From the NCBI GenBank assembly GCA_964540975.1, contig CAZIOQ010000031.1, forward strand, positions 1-7,644: a stretch of DNA of 7,644 nucleotides. Reading direction: 5' to 3'. Source of the stretch: CAZIOQ01 sp964540975 (GTDB lineage Bacteria > Patescibacteriota > Microgenomatia > UBA12405 > UBA6130). The notes beneath the pieces were generated by a model. The model was not told the DNA's origin, did no database searches, and saw only the letters and a list, made by a program, of their open reading frames with translations. Positions 1 to 3,822 of this stretch are shown piece after piece. The position numbers were made by a program, and so were the translations under genes. Position 1 is the first letter of the stretch. Every line of letters begins with the position of its first letter.

Positions 1-136
1 ATCCTCGACCAAAGGGTAGATTCCTACGCGTTACTCACCCGTCTGCCACTTCCCGCCTTTCGGCGAGCGTTCGACTTGCATGCCTAAGGCACGCCGCCAA
101 CGTTCACCCTGAGCCACGATCAAACTCTCAGAACAA
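1..136 (-). rRNA. rrs: 16S ribosomal RNA, 5' end only
   Basis: Read on the minus strand, this is the first ~136 nt of small-subunit rRNA; the rest lies beyond the left edge. The universal start AGAGTTTGATCGTGGCTCAG is at 109-128, followed by the conserved GGCGGCGTGCCT and GCAAGTCGAACG blocks and GACGGGTGAGTAACGCG. The V1 region is a very short hairpin (CGCC, GAAA tetraloop, GGCG), where many bacteria have a longer helix. The mature 5' end is placed about 8 nt before AGAGTTTG by analogy with E. coli and is approximate. One base of the 27F primer site (G where A or C is usual) differs. Identity as 16S rRNA is certain; the CPR-type assignment is an inference from the divergent sequence. Confidence 0.97.
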
Positions 137-138
137 AA

Positions 139-170
139 TGGCCTCCCCGATTAAAAATCTCGGTTGGCCA
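139..170 (-). other. rRNA leader hairpin next to mature 16S 5' end
   Basis: TGGCC (minus strand, 166-170) pairs with GGCCA (139-143). An inner CCGA/TCGG stem (160-163 with 147-150) closes an A/T-rich loop. It lies directly upstream of the mature 16S end within the leader transcript. It may help processing or folding of the precursor. The classical long processing stem with the 3' spacer cannot be tested because the spacer is outside the window. Confidence 0.5.
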
Positions 171-256
171 CCTTAAAAGAAAAAATGGCTTCTCCTGCTG
201 TAAACAAACCTAATTTTGCTCTTAATTATCAAGGTGCAATTTGGAAAGACATTATT

Positions 257-285
257 ATCTTACCGGAAAAATTTAAAAAGGTCAA
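257..285 (-). promoter_or_regulatory. rRNA operon promoter
   Basis: On the minus strand a -35 box TTGACC (280-285) and a -10 box TAAGAT (257-262) are separated by exactly 17 bp of A/T-rich spacer. Transcription would begin near 250, giving a leader of about 115 nt before mature 16S. Position and quality fit an rRNA promoter. No further promoter of similar quality is visible between here and 470. Confidence 0.75.
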
Positions 286-304
286 GAGCTGGTCCAGGTC
301 ACAG

Positions 305-455
305 ACTTTTTGGACTCTAAGTCCTCCTTAATCATAAACTCCGGGTATCTACCAGAAAATCAAGGCAGCTATCGACGGGCAACCCTATCCTCTAGACTTA
401 AGTTTATGTCTTTTTTATAATCTCAAAACATAGAGGACGAGGTTGACTGCGAACG
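305..455 (-). ncRNA. candidate structured non-coding RNA, unassigned
   Basis: This gene-free interval between the cysteine-rich gene and the rRNA promoter is more structured and less A/T-rich than its surroundings. On the minus strand I see three stems. Stem 1: CAACC (441-445) with GGTTG (380-384), a 3x3 internal loop, then TCCTCTA (431-437) with TAGAGGA (388-394). Stem 2: CCTTGAT (359-365) with ATTAAGG (326-332), including a G-U pair that exists only on the minus strand. Stem 3: GGACT/AGTCC with a 3-nt loop (312-324). CATAAACT inside stem 1 (401-408) is fully complementary to AGTTTATG in the stem 2 loop (333-340), so a loop-loop contact is possible. I find no tmRNA, RNase P, SRP or 6S signature. 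No clear promoter or U-tract defines the ends, so it could instead be part of a longer rRNA leader. Confidence 0.45.
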
Positions 456-471
456 AGCCGTTATTAAATTT

Positions 472-1016
472 TTATTTTTCTGGATATGGTTTTTCTTTGC
501 AAAATGGTCCTTCTCCACAACAACATCTACATTCTTTTGGAAATTGACTACCAGCATACATTTGAGTCATCCTGACGACCTCTTGACAATCTGCGTATTG
601 AGGAACTCGGTCTACACATTCTTCGAATCGAAAGGTTTCTACCTCTCCTCCTGTTTCAAGAAATGCTTTTTCTGAAGACCCTAAAAGAATACAAGAAGGT
701 TGGCTTCTGCATTGTTCCTCACTGAAATCTGAACAGTTAATTTGTTGAACAGGCTTTGTTAAGCTTTCATATTCCTCAGGAATTACACACCTTCGTTGAA
801 AGCACTTACCAACACCAAGGCCTACACAGCTTTGCCCCCGCAAACTCGTCCAAATGAATCACACCAAACACCCATAGTACAACTTATTCCATCTGGTTTT
901 CCTAAACATTGTTCAGTCTTATTAATACACGTTTCCCTAGAATATAAGACGAGACTAATAGATATGACGCTTATTAAGATCAAAATTCCAATCAAGATTC
1001 TAATTTTTGAATTCAT
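472..1016 (-). pseudogene. cysteine-rich secreted/anchored protein gene, split by frameshift
   Basis: Two overlapping minus-strand reading frames (822-1016 and 472-843) read as one protein if a single G is added to the G5 run near 834-838. The first frame gives C-G-G-K-A-V-stop; the second continues in register as C-G-G-Q-S-C. Joined, the product is about 181 residues with about 18 cysteines. Residues ~5-26 form a hydrophobic signal or anchor segment, so most of it would be outside the membrane and probably disulfide-bonded; a CRCCC cluster lies near the C-terminus. The ATG at 1014-1016 has AAAGGA (1021-1026) just upstream. The second frame has only a TTG inside the overlap and no independent start signal. 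I do not recognise the family. The split may be a real decay event, a -1 slip on the G run, or an assembly error. Confidence 0.6.
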
Positions 1017-1020
1017 AATT

Positions 1021-1043
1021 TCCTTTCTAAATTATTTTAGAAA
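1021..1043 (-). promoter_or_regulatory. ribosome binding site overlapping a perfect palindrome
   Basis: TTTCTAAA (1024-1031) and TTTAGAAA (1036-1043) form 8-bp perfect arms around a 4-nt loop. The Shine-Dalgarno sequence AAAGGA (minus strand, 1021-1026) of the cysteine-rich gene overlaps one arm by three bases. A weak RNA hairpin or an operator are both possible; the arms are A/T-rich, so chance is not excluded. Confidence 0.35.
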
Positions 1044-1058
1044 ATTCTATTTTATAAA

Positions 1059-1238
1059 TCAATCGAATTCCCCACCCCAGGCCTGAACATTTAATTCCAT
1101 TTCGCATCCTGATTGTTGATGAAAAGCAATTTCTAATTGACATAAATTACCCTGACATTTTATTGAGTATGGAACACCAACTTTATATTTCGGACCAGGA
1201 ATCGATTCTAAATTTTGTGGAGGACTGATAAAGATCGC
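1059..1238 (-). pseudogene. 3' fragment of a second cysteine-containing protein gene
   Basis: A 59-codon open stretch ends in TGA at 1059-1061 and begins directly after an in-frame TAA (1239-1241), with no ATG, GTG or TTG. The translation looks like genuine protein: a Pro-rich start (SPPQNLESIPGPKY), the segment VGVPYSIKCQGNLCQLEIAF, and a C-terminus ending in GCEMELNVQAWGGEFD. It carries three cysteines and balanced codons rather than the skewed composition of a chance frame. It lies 42 bp upstream of the split cysteine-rich gene on the same strand, so the two probably belonged to one locus. No upstream part is found in any minus frame of 1239-1435, so the 5' portion appears deleted. Family unknown. 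Start at a non-canonical ATC or ATT cannot be excluded but is unlikely. Confidence 0.45.
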
Positions 1239-1251
1239 TTACAGCTAAAGC

Positions 1252-1413
1252 TTAGCTTTCTTGAAATCTTTCATAAGGTGTTTGTCTCCTGAGGTCTATG
1301 ACTAGGGTTGGTTTCTTGTCCCTTCTCCATCTTTGTTGTCTTCGGACTGGGAGTGGCCGGTGGGAAGATTGCGGGGCAGTTTTCTCCGCAGATTTACCGA
1401 TTTTTTTCCGCAT
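1252..1413 (-). CDS. small basic protein (53 aa), hypothetical
   Basis: ATG at 1411-1413 and TAA at 1252-1254 enclose a 53-codon frame 22 bp after the PEBP gene stop, on the same strand. The product is strongly basic: a Lys-rich start (MRKKIGKSAEK), an Arg-rich centre (PVRRQQRWRRDKKP), then a hydrophobic strand-like segment TLVIDL and the tail RRQTPYERFQES. It has no signal peptide or membrane segment. Such a composition fits nucleic-acid binding or ribosome association, but I recognise no family. There is no convincing Shine-Dalgarno sequence; expression would rely on coupling to the upstream operon. The stop codon sits inside the palindrome AAAGC-TAA-GCTTT. A chance frame is possible, but codon pattern, position and the lack of any better frame in this 420-bp interval favour a real gene. 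Confidence 0.45.
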   Translation of the reverse strand: MRKKIGKSAEKTAPQSSHRPLPVRRQQRWRRDKKPTLVIDLRRQTPYERFQES

Positions 1414-1435
1414 GCTTCTTGTTTGGGAAGCAATT

Positions 1436-2038
1436 TTAACGACTAAAGGTCCCTATCAGTTGACCAAAACCCAAAATTTTCCCCTCCATTGCTTTTTCTA
1501 ACTCTGATTGGTCAGCAGTCGAAGACAAATTTAATTTTTCTTTCAAAGCATAAATTTTAAACCGATAATGATGAACTGGTCCTGGCGGCGGACAAGGACC
1601 ACCCCACTGATTGTGGCCAAAGCTGTTTCTCCCCTGGATTGCCTTTAAAGGAACAGAGTTTTCCTCCACCCGAACAAGACTAGGGTCAATATTGAAAACC
1701 AACCAGTGAGTCCAAACACCACCGGGAGCATCAGGATCATCAACAATCAAAGCCAAACTTTGGCACCCAGAAGGCACATTGCTAAATTCTAAAGCTGGAT
1801 TAACATCTTCGCCCTGGCAAGTATATTTGTCAGGAATTCTTTGTTGATCTAAAAACGCTGGCGAAGTAATTTTAATTGTTTCCATCTGTTTCACCTCCAA
1901 TCTAGTTTGACTCCTTTTAAACCCCAAATACCAACCAGCTAACAAAACCAAACAAAAAAAGCTAAACCAAAAAACTTTTCCCCATCTTGGAAAAATTCTA
2001 AACAAATTTTTTTTAATCTGCAACCAGAGCACAATCAT
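1436..2038 (-). CDS. YbhB/YbcL-type PEBP-family protein with N-terminal membrane anchor
   Basis: The 200-residue product has a basic N-terminus, one membrane segment at about residues 21-40, and a phosphatidylethanolamine-binding protein fold from about residue 53 to the end. Family hallmarks are DDPDAP (100-105), WTHWLVFNI (109-117, with the conserved His), GGPCPPPG (146-153) and HHYRFKIYAL (156-165). These line the anion or ligand pocket of the family. The bacterial branch is widespread, but substrates are mostly unknown. Most bacterial homologues are soluble; here the domain would be tethered at the outer face of the membrane. The gene is third in a tight minus-strand run, 23 bp after the small membrane protein gene. 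The ATG start has only a weak ribosome binding site; an internal Met52 start would yield a soluble core but would lack the anchor. Confidence 0.88.
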   Translation of the reverse strand: MIVLWLQIKKNLFRIFPRWGKVFWFSFFCLVLLAGWYLGFKRSQTRLEVKQMETIKITSPAFLDQQRIPDKYTCQGEDVNPALEFSNVPSGCQSLALIVDDPDAPGGVWTHWLVFNIDPSLVRVEENSVPLKAIQGRNSFGHNQWGGPCPPPGPVHHYRFKIYALKEKLNLSSTADQSELEKAMEGKILGFGQLIGTFSR

Positions 2039-2061
2039 CTTTCGAAGAATTTAAAGCTTGC

Positions 2062-2364
2062 TTATAATTGTTGAAGGTCGTTTTCAATAATTTCAAAATC
2101 TTTTTCAAAATTACCCAGATCCAGACTTTCTATTTCTTCTTCTTCTGGTGATTGGGTCGGAGTTGGCGACAAAACAGGGGTAGGAGAAATCAACCAAGAT
2201 TTTTTAATTGCTTTTTCCCGGCTTAACCAAAAAAGCAAAAGACTAAGCAAACTTAATAAAATAATTGTCAAACCAATCAAAACAACCAGCAAAATTGCTG
2301 ATTTTCTTCTTGCTGAAGACGCTAGCATTTGATTTGATAATGGTTGAGTTTGTTCGTTTTCCAT
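2062..2364 (-). CDS. small single-pass membrane protein with Pro/Thr linker and acidic tail
   Basis: This 100-residue protein has a polar N-terminus, one strong membrane segment at about residues 23-47, a Pro/Thr/Ser linker (SPTPVLSPTPTQSP, ~60-73), an EEEE patch and the acidic C-terminal motif DLGNFEKDFEIIENDL. The charged flanks suggest the tail lies outside. ATG at 2362-2364 has GGGGAG nine bases upstream, inside the end of the preceding gene, whose stop is only 3 bp away, so translation is probably coupled. I know no assigned function. From general knowledge, CPR genomes often carry short proteins of this build, with a final acidic helix, next to secreted coiled-coil proteins. A direct partnership with its neighbour at 2368-3144 is my inference. 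Confidence 0.75.
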   Translation of the reverse strand: MENEQTQPLSNQMLASSARRKSAILLVVLIGLTIILLSLLSLLLFWLSREKAIKKSWLISPTPVLSPTPTQSPEEEEIESLDLGNFEKDFEIIENDLQQL

Positions 2365-2367
2365 CTC

Positions 2368-3144
2368 TTATGGCTCCCCTGTTAATGTTGGCGTTAATCT
2401 TGGCCTCATTTTGTTAATTTTAATCTCCCCTAACACTTTTGCCAATTCTTTTGCTGCTTGAGAAACTGCTTGCTTGGCCTTAATTACTGCTTGCCAAACA
2501 TCTCTTAAGTCATTTCTAAATTGACTGACTGTTTGACCAACAGCATCTTTCAGCCCCCTCTCCTCTTGGGGCAACTGAATTAGATATTGTTTTAAAGCTT
2601 GGGCGGCAACTTTTTCCCGAGCAACCTTGATCATAAGTTCTGCCTGATCAATGGCTGTTTTTAACGCGGTCGTCTCTTGACCTTCTGGGGCAATCTCCTC
2701 TGCTTTTTGACTAATCCGCTCCAAAATTGATTGTAATTTGTCAAGAACCGAGGCGAATTTTCTCGTGTAATCCTGATTCATCATCAGAATTCTTTGATTA
2801 ATTCTTTCCACCAAATTTCTTTTTCTTTCGTCTTTTATTTGTCTTAGTCGCAATTGGAACTCTTCTTGTTTTTCTTTAGCTTTTTGCCAGCTCTCTTCGT
2901 TTCTTTTTTGGATCTCTTGAAAAAAACTTTCTTTTTTCTCTCTCATCTTTTCTTCTTTCTCAGCCAATCTTGTTTGAAGAGTCTCTTGGATTCTTTCTTT
3001 AGTCTTTGTTTGTTCCTCAAGGGTATTTTGGAGAACATTTGACCGGGTTGGGCCAAAAAGATTTTCTTGACTGAAAACAAGATCAAAGGGAAAAATCATT
3101 CCTAAAACAAAAAAAGCAAAAAAGCCTAAACCCCTTATCTTCAT
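2368..3144 (-). CDS. secreted coiled-coil protein, hypothetical
   Basis: The 258-residue product begins with a signal peptide (about residues 1-25, probable cleavage after VFS). Next comes a long charged coiled coil (about 35-115, rich in Glu, Lys, Gln and Arg), then a mainly helical domain (about 120-245) and a Pro/Thr tail. It is therefore expected outside the cytoplasmic membrane, either free or bound to the cell surface. I recognise the architecture from CPR genomes but no named family or activity. It is the first gene of the minus-strand run 3144-1252 and is followed 3 bp later by the small membrane protein gene. The ATG at 3142-3144 lies only nine bases after a good -10 box. No Shine-Dalgarno sequence fits inside the very short predicted leader, so near-leaderless translation is likely. 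Confidence 0.82.
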   Translation of the reverse strand: MKIRGLGFFAFFVLGMIFPFDLVFSQENLFGPTRSNVLQNTLEEQTKTKERIQETLQTRLAEKEEKMREKKESFFQEIQKRNEESWQKAKEKQEEFQLRLRQIKDERKRNLVERINQRILMMNQDYTRKFASVLDKLQSILERISQKAEEIAPEGQETTALKTAIDQAELMIKVAREKVAAQALKQYLIQLPQEERGLKDAVGQTVSQFRNDLRDVWQAVIKAKQAVSQAAKELAKVLGEIKINKMRPRLTPTLTGEP

Positions 3145-3153
3145 AAGAATCAG

Positions 3154-3181
3154 TTTATCCTTCTTAAAAGGAAGTTGTCAA
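3154..3181 (-). promoter_or_regulatory. promoter of the coiled-coil/PEBP operon
   Basis: A perfect -35 TTGACA (3176-3181) and a -10 GATAAA (3154-3159) are 16 bp apart on the minus strand. Predicted +1 is near 3147, about three bases before the ATG at 3144. The -35 box overlaps the left arm of the 90-bp inverted repeat. Confidence 0.6.
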
Positions 3182-3266
3182 GAGAAAAGTTAAAGCGGGA
3201 GGTGGTGAGCCTGCCCCTCTCATCACCCCCCACCTTAGCCTTAAAAGTTAAGATTTTTCTCTTGAC
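3177..3266. repeat. 90-bp inverted repeat carrying outward-facing -35 elements
   Basis: Perfect 12-bp arms GTCAAGAGAAAA (3177-3188) and TTTTCTCTTGAC (3255-3266) enclose a G/C-rich inner hairpin, GGTGGTGAG (3201-3209) with CTCATCACC (3219-3227). The inner stem has a G-U pair on the plus strand and an A-C mismatch on the minus strand. Each arm ends in TTGAC reading outward, and those bases form the -35 boxes of the two divergent promoters. No target-site duplication is obvious. It may be a regulatory element or a relic of a miniature inverted-repeat element. Confidence 0.6.
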
Positions 3267-3289
3267 TTTTATTCTTTATTAATTATAAT
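3262..3289 (+). promoter_or_regulatory. plus-strand promoter
   Basis: -35 TTGACT (3262-3267) and a perfect -10 TATAAT (3284-3289) are spaced by 16 bp. Expected +1 is near 3296, immediately before the hairpin at 3300-3352. It faces away from the minus-strand operon promoter, and no protein-coding gene begins within reach on the plus strand before the terminator. Confidence 0.65.
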
Positions 3290-3295
3290 CAGATC

Positions 3296-3358
3296 ATAAG
3301 GGCATTGCTATTCGCATTCCTTATTTTGCCCGGAGTGGCGATAGCGATGCTCTTTTTT
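3296..3358 (+). ncRNA. candidate ~60-nt small RNA
   Basis: A near-consensus promoter (3262-3289) predicts a transcript starting around 3296 that ends at the T run 3353-3358. Almost the whole product would be one long hairpin with a 22-nt loop (3316-3337) containing GCCCGGAG. The loop is the only unpaired part available for base pairing with a target. No ORF fits. An alternative is an attenuator far upstream of ftsH, whose own promoter lies about 475 bp downstream. Confidence 0.4.
3300..3358 (+). terminator. intrinsic terminator
   Basis: Left arm 3300-3315 (GGGCATTGCTATTCGC) pairs with right arm 3338-3352 (GCGATAGCGATGCTC): 15 pairs including two G-U and one bulged T. Six Ts follow at 3353-3358. 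The minus strand lacks a U run after the hairpin, so it acts on plus-strand transcripts. Confidence 0.65.
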
Positions 3359-3370
3359 AATCTTTTCAAA

Positions 3371-3511
3371 CTAAAAAGTCAATAATAATTTTCCTCCTAA
3401 CTGGGCAGTTTTCTCAAGCTGCTTTTTAACCCATTGTTTGTTTTCCTTTTCCTGATTTTTGTTTTTTCCGCGAAAGACAAATTTGGAAAACAGAGCAACA
3501 AATTTTTTCAT
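3371..3511 (-). CDS. very small basic protein (46 aa), probably leaderless
   Basis: ATG at 3509-3511 to TAG at 3371-3373 encodes 46 residues. The N-terminus MKKFVALFSKFVFRGKNK is an amphipathic, basic-hydrophobic segment. It is followed by a highly charged stretch (NQEKENKQWVKKQLEKTAQL) and a hydrophobic end (GGKLLLTF). A membrane-surface or ribosome-associated peptide would fit, but no family is recognised. A near-perfect promoter (3519-3547) places +1 at or next to the ATG, which strongly supports this frame over the overlapping 3426-3626 frame. A caveat is that deleting one A from the A6 run at 3503-3508 would join the upstream hydrophobic frame to this one, giving a longer membrane protein of about 84 residues. 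Confidence 0.5.
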   Translation of the reverse strand: MKKFVALFSKFVFRGKNKNQEKENKQWVKKQLEKTAQLGGKLLLTF

Positions 3512-3518
3512 TAAACAA

Positions 3519-3547
3519 TTTATACACCTTGTTTTTCAGCTTGTCAA
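3519..3547 (-). promoter_or_regulatory. consensus promoter giving a leaderless transcript
   Basis: -35 TTGACA (3542-3547, perfect), a 17-bp spacer and -10 TATAAA (3519-3524). Seven bases separate the -10 box from the ATG at 3511, so transcription should start at about 3511-3512. Confidence 0.65.
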
Positions 3548-3548
3548 G

Positions 3549-3590
3549 TCCTATAGTAAAAATGCCTCCAGAAATCCATATTCCTATAGT
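3549..3590 (-). repeat. paired 9-bp direct repeat upstream of the small-gene promoter
   Basis: TCCTATAGT on the plus strand occurs at 3549-3557 and again at 3582-3590. The copies are 33 bp apart, about three helical turns, and the first abuts the -35 box at 3547. The layout resembles two sites on one DNA face for an activator or repressor. Chance cannot be excluded for a 9-mer pair. Confidence 0.35.
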
Positions 3591-3663
3591 GTTTACTACA
3601 AAAACAATTGAACCTAAAAATATCACTTTTAACCTTATCTTTGGTTGTTGTGGAAAACTATTT

Positions 3664-3692
3664 GGCTAACTTTTCCTGGACAAAAGTTAGTC
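3664..3692. promoter_or_regulatory. palindrome upstream of ftsH, possible operator
   Basis: CTAACTTTT (3666-3674) and AAAAGTTAG (3682-3690) are perfect 9-bp arms around 7 nt. Two more pairs (one G-U) extend the stem to 3664-3692. There is no T run, so it is not a terminator. It lies about 85 bp upstream of the ftsH -10 box and shares AAAAGTTA with the inverted-repeat region at 3185-3250. Confidence 0.4.
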
Positions 3693-3773
3693 TCCCTACC
3701 CCTTTAGGTAATCTTCGCTGCTTTAGTTTGCCCAAGATCAAAGTATTCGCCTGGCAGCCGCGAAAACAAAAAA

Positions 3774-3782
3774 TGATATAAT
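3774..3782 (+). promoter_or_regulatory. extended -10 promoter of ftsH
   Basis: TGA immediately before a perfect TATAAT (3777-3782) makes an extended -10 element. No good -35 lies at 16-18 bp. Expected +1 is near 3789, giving a leader of about 34 nt before the ATG at 3823. Confidence 0.65.
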
Positions 3783-3822
3783 ACTATATAAATAAGCAAG
3801 CGCTGGAAGATTGGGTAAAAAA

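Larger units (their letters stand above)
3661..3783 (-). other. open 41-codon stretch without a canonical 5' start, possible gene remnant
   Basis: Between TAG at 3784-3786 and TAG at 3658-3660 the minus strand is open. Its 3' part reads GKLKQRRLPKGVGRL then TFVQEKLAK, which is protein-like and basic. Only TTG codons (first at 3739-3741) could start it, without a ribosome binding site. It may be a remnant or chance. The rest of 3591-3660 shows nothing I can name. Confidence 0.2.

Noticed and set aside
217..232. boxA-like TGCTCTTAATTATCAA near the rRNA promoter
   Set aside because: It reads on the plus strand, opposite to the rRNA, so it cannot act as an antitermination boxA for this operon.
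286..470. tmRNA, RNase P or SRP RNA in the structured interval
   Set aside because: No TTCGANTC-type T-loop with CCA end, no GAGGAAAGTCC block, no GGAAGNNAGCAG apical motif; the short peptide-like frame after 472 lacks a typical tag ending.
796..1086. 96-codon plus-strand frame
   Set aside because: Antisense to the cysteine-rich coding segments, with a low-complexity Ile/Phe-rich translation.
1244..1258. Palindrome AGCTAA-GCT-TTAGCT as a terminator
   Set aside because: Short, A/T-rich and without a T run on either strand; it also overlaps the stop of the 53-codon frame.
3426..3626. 66-codon minus-strand frame with GTG start and hydrophobic N-terminus
   Set aside because: It has a plausible AAGG site, but it contains the near-perfect promoter and the start of the 46-codon gene in another frame, and its C-terminal half looks unlike natural protein (CCSVFQICLS). 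Kept only as a possible frameshift partner.
3664..3692. CIRCE (HrcA) operator before ftsH
   Set aside because: The arms do not match TTAGCACTC/GAGTGCTAA, so only an unassigned palindrome can be claimed.
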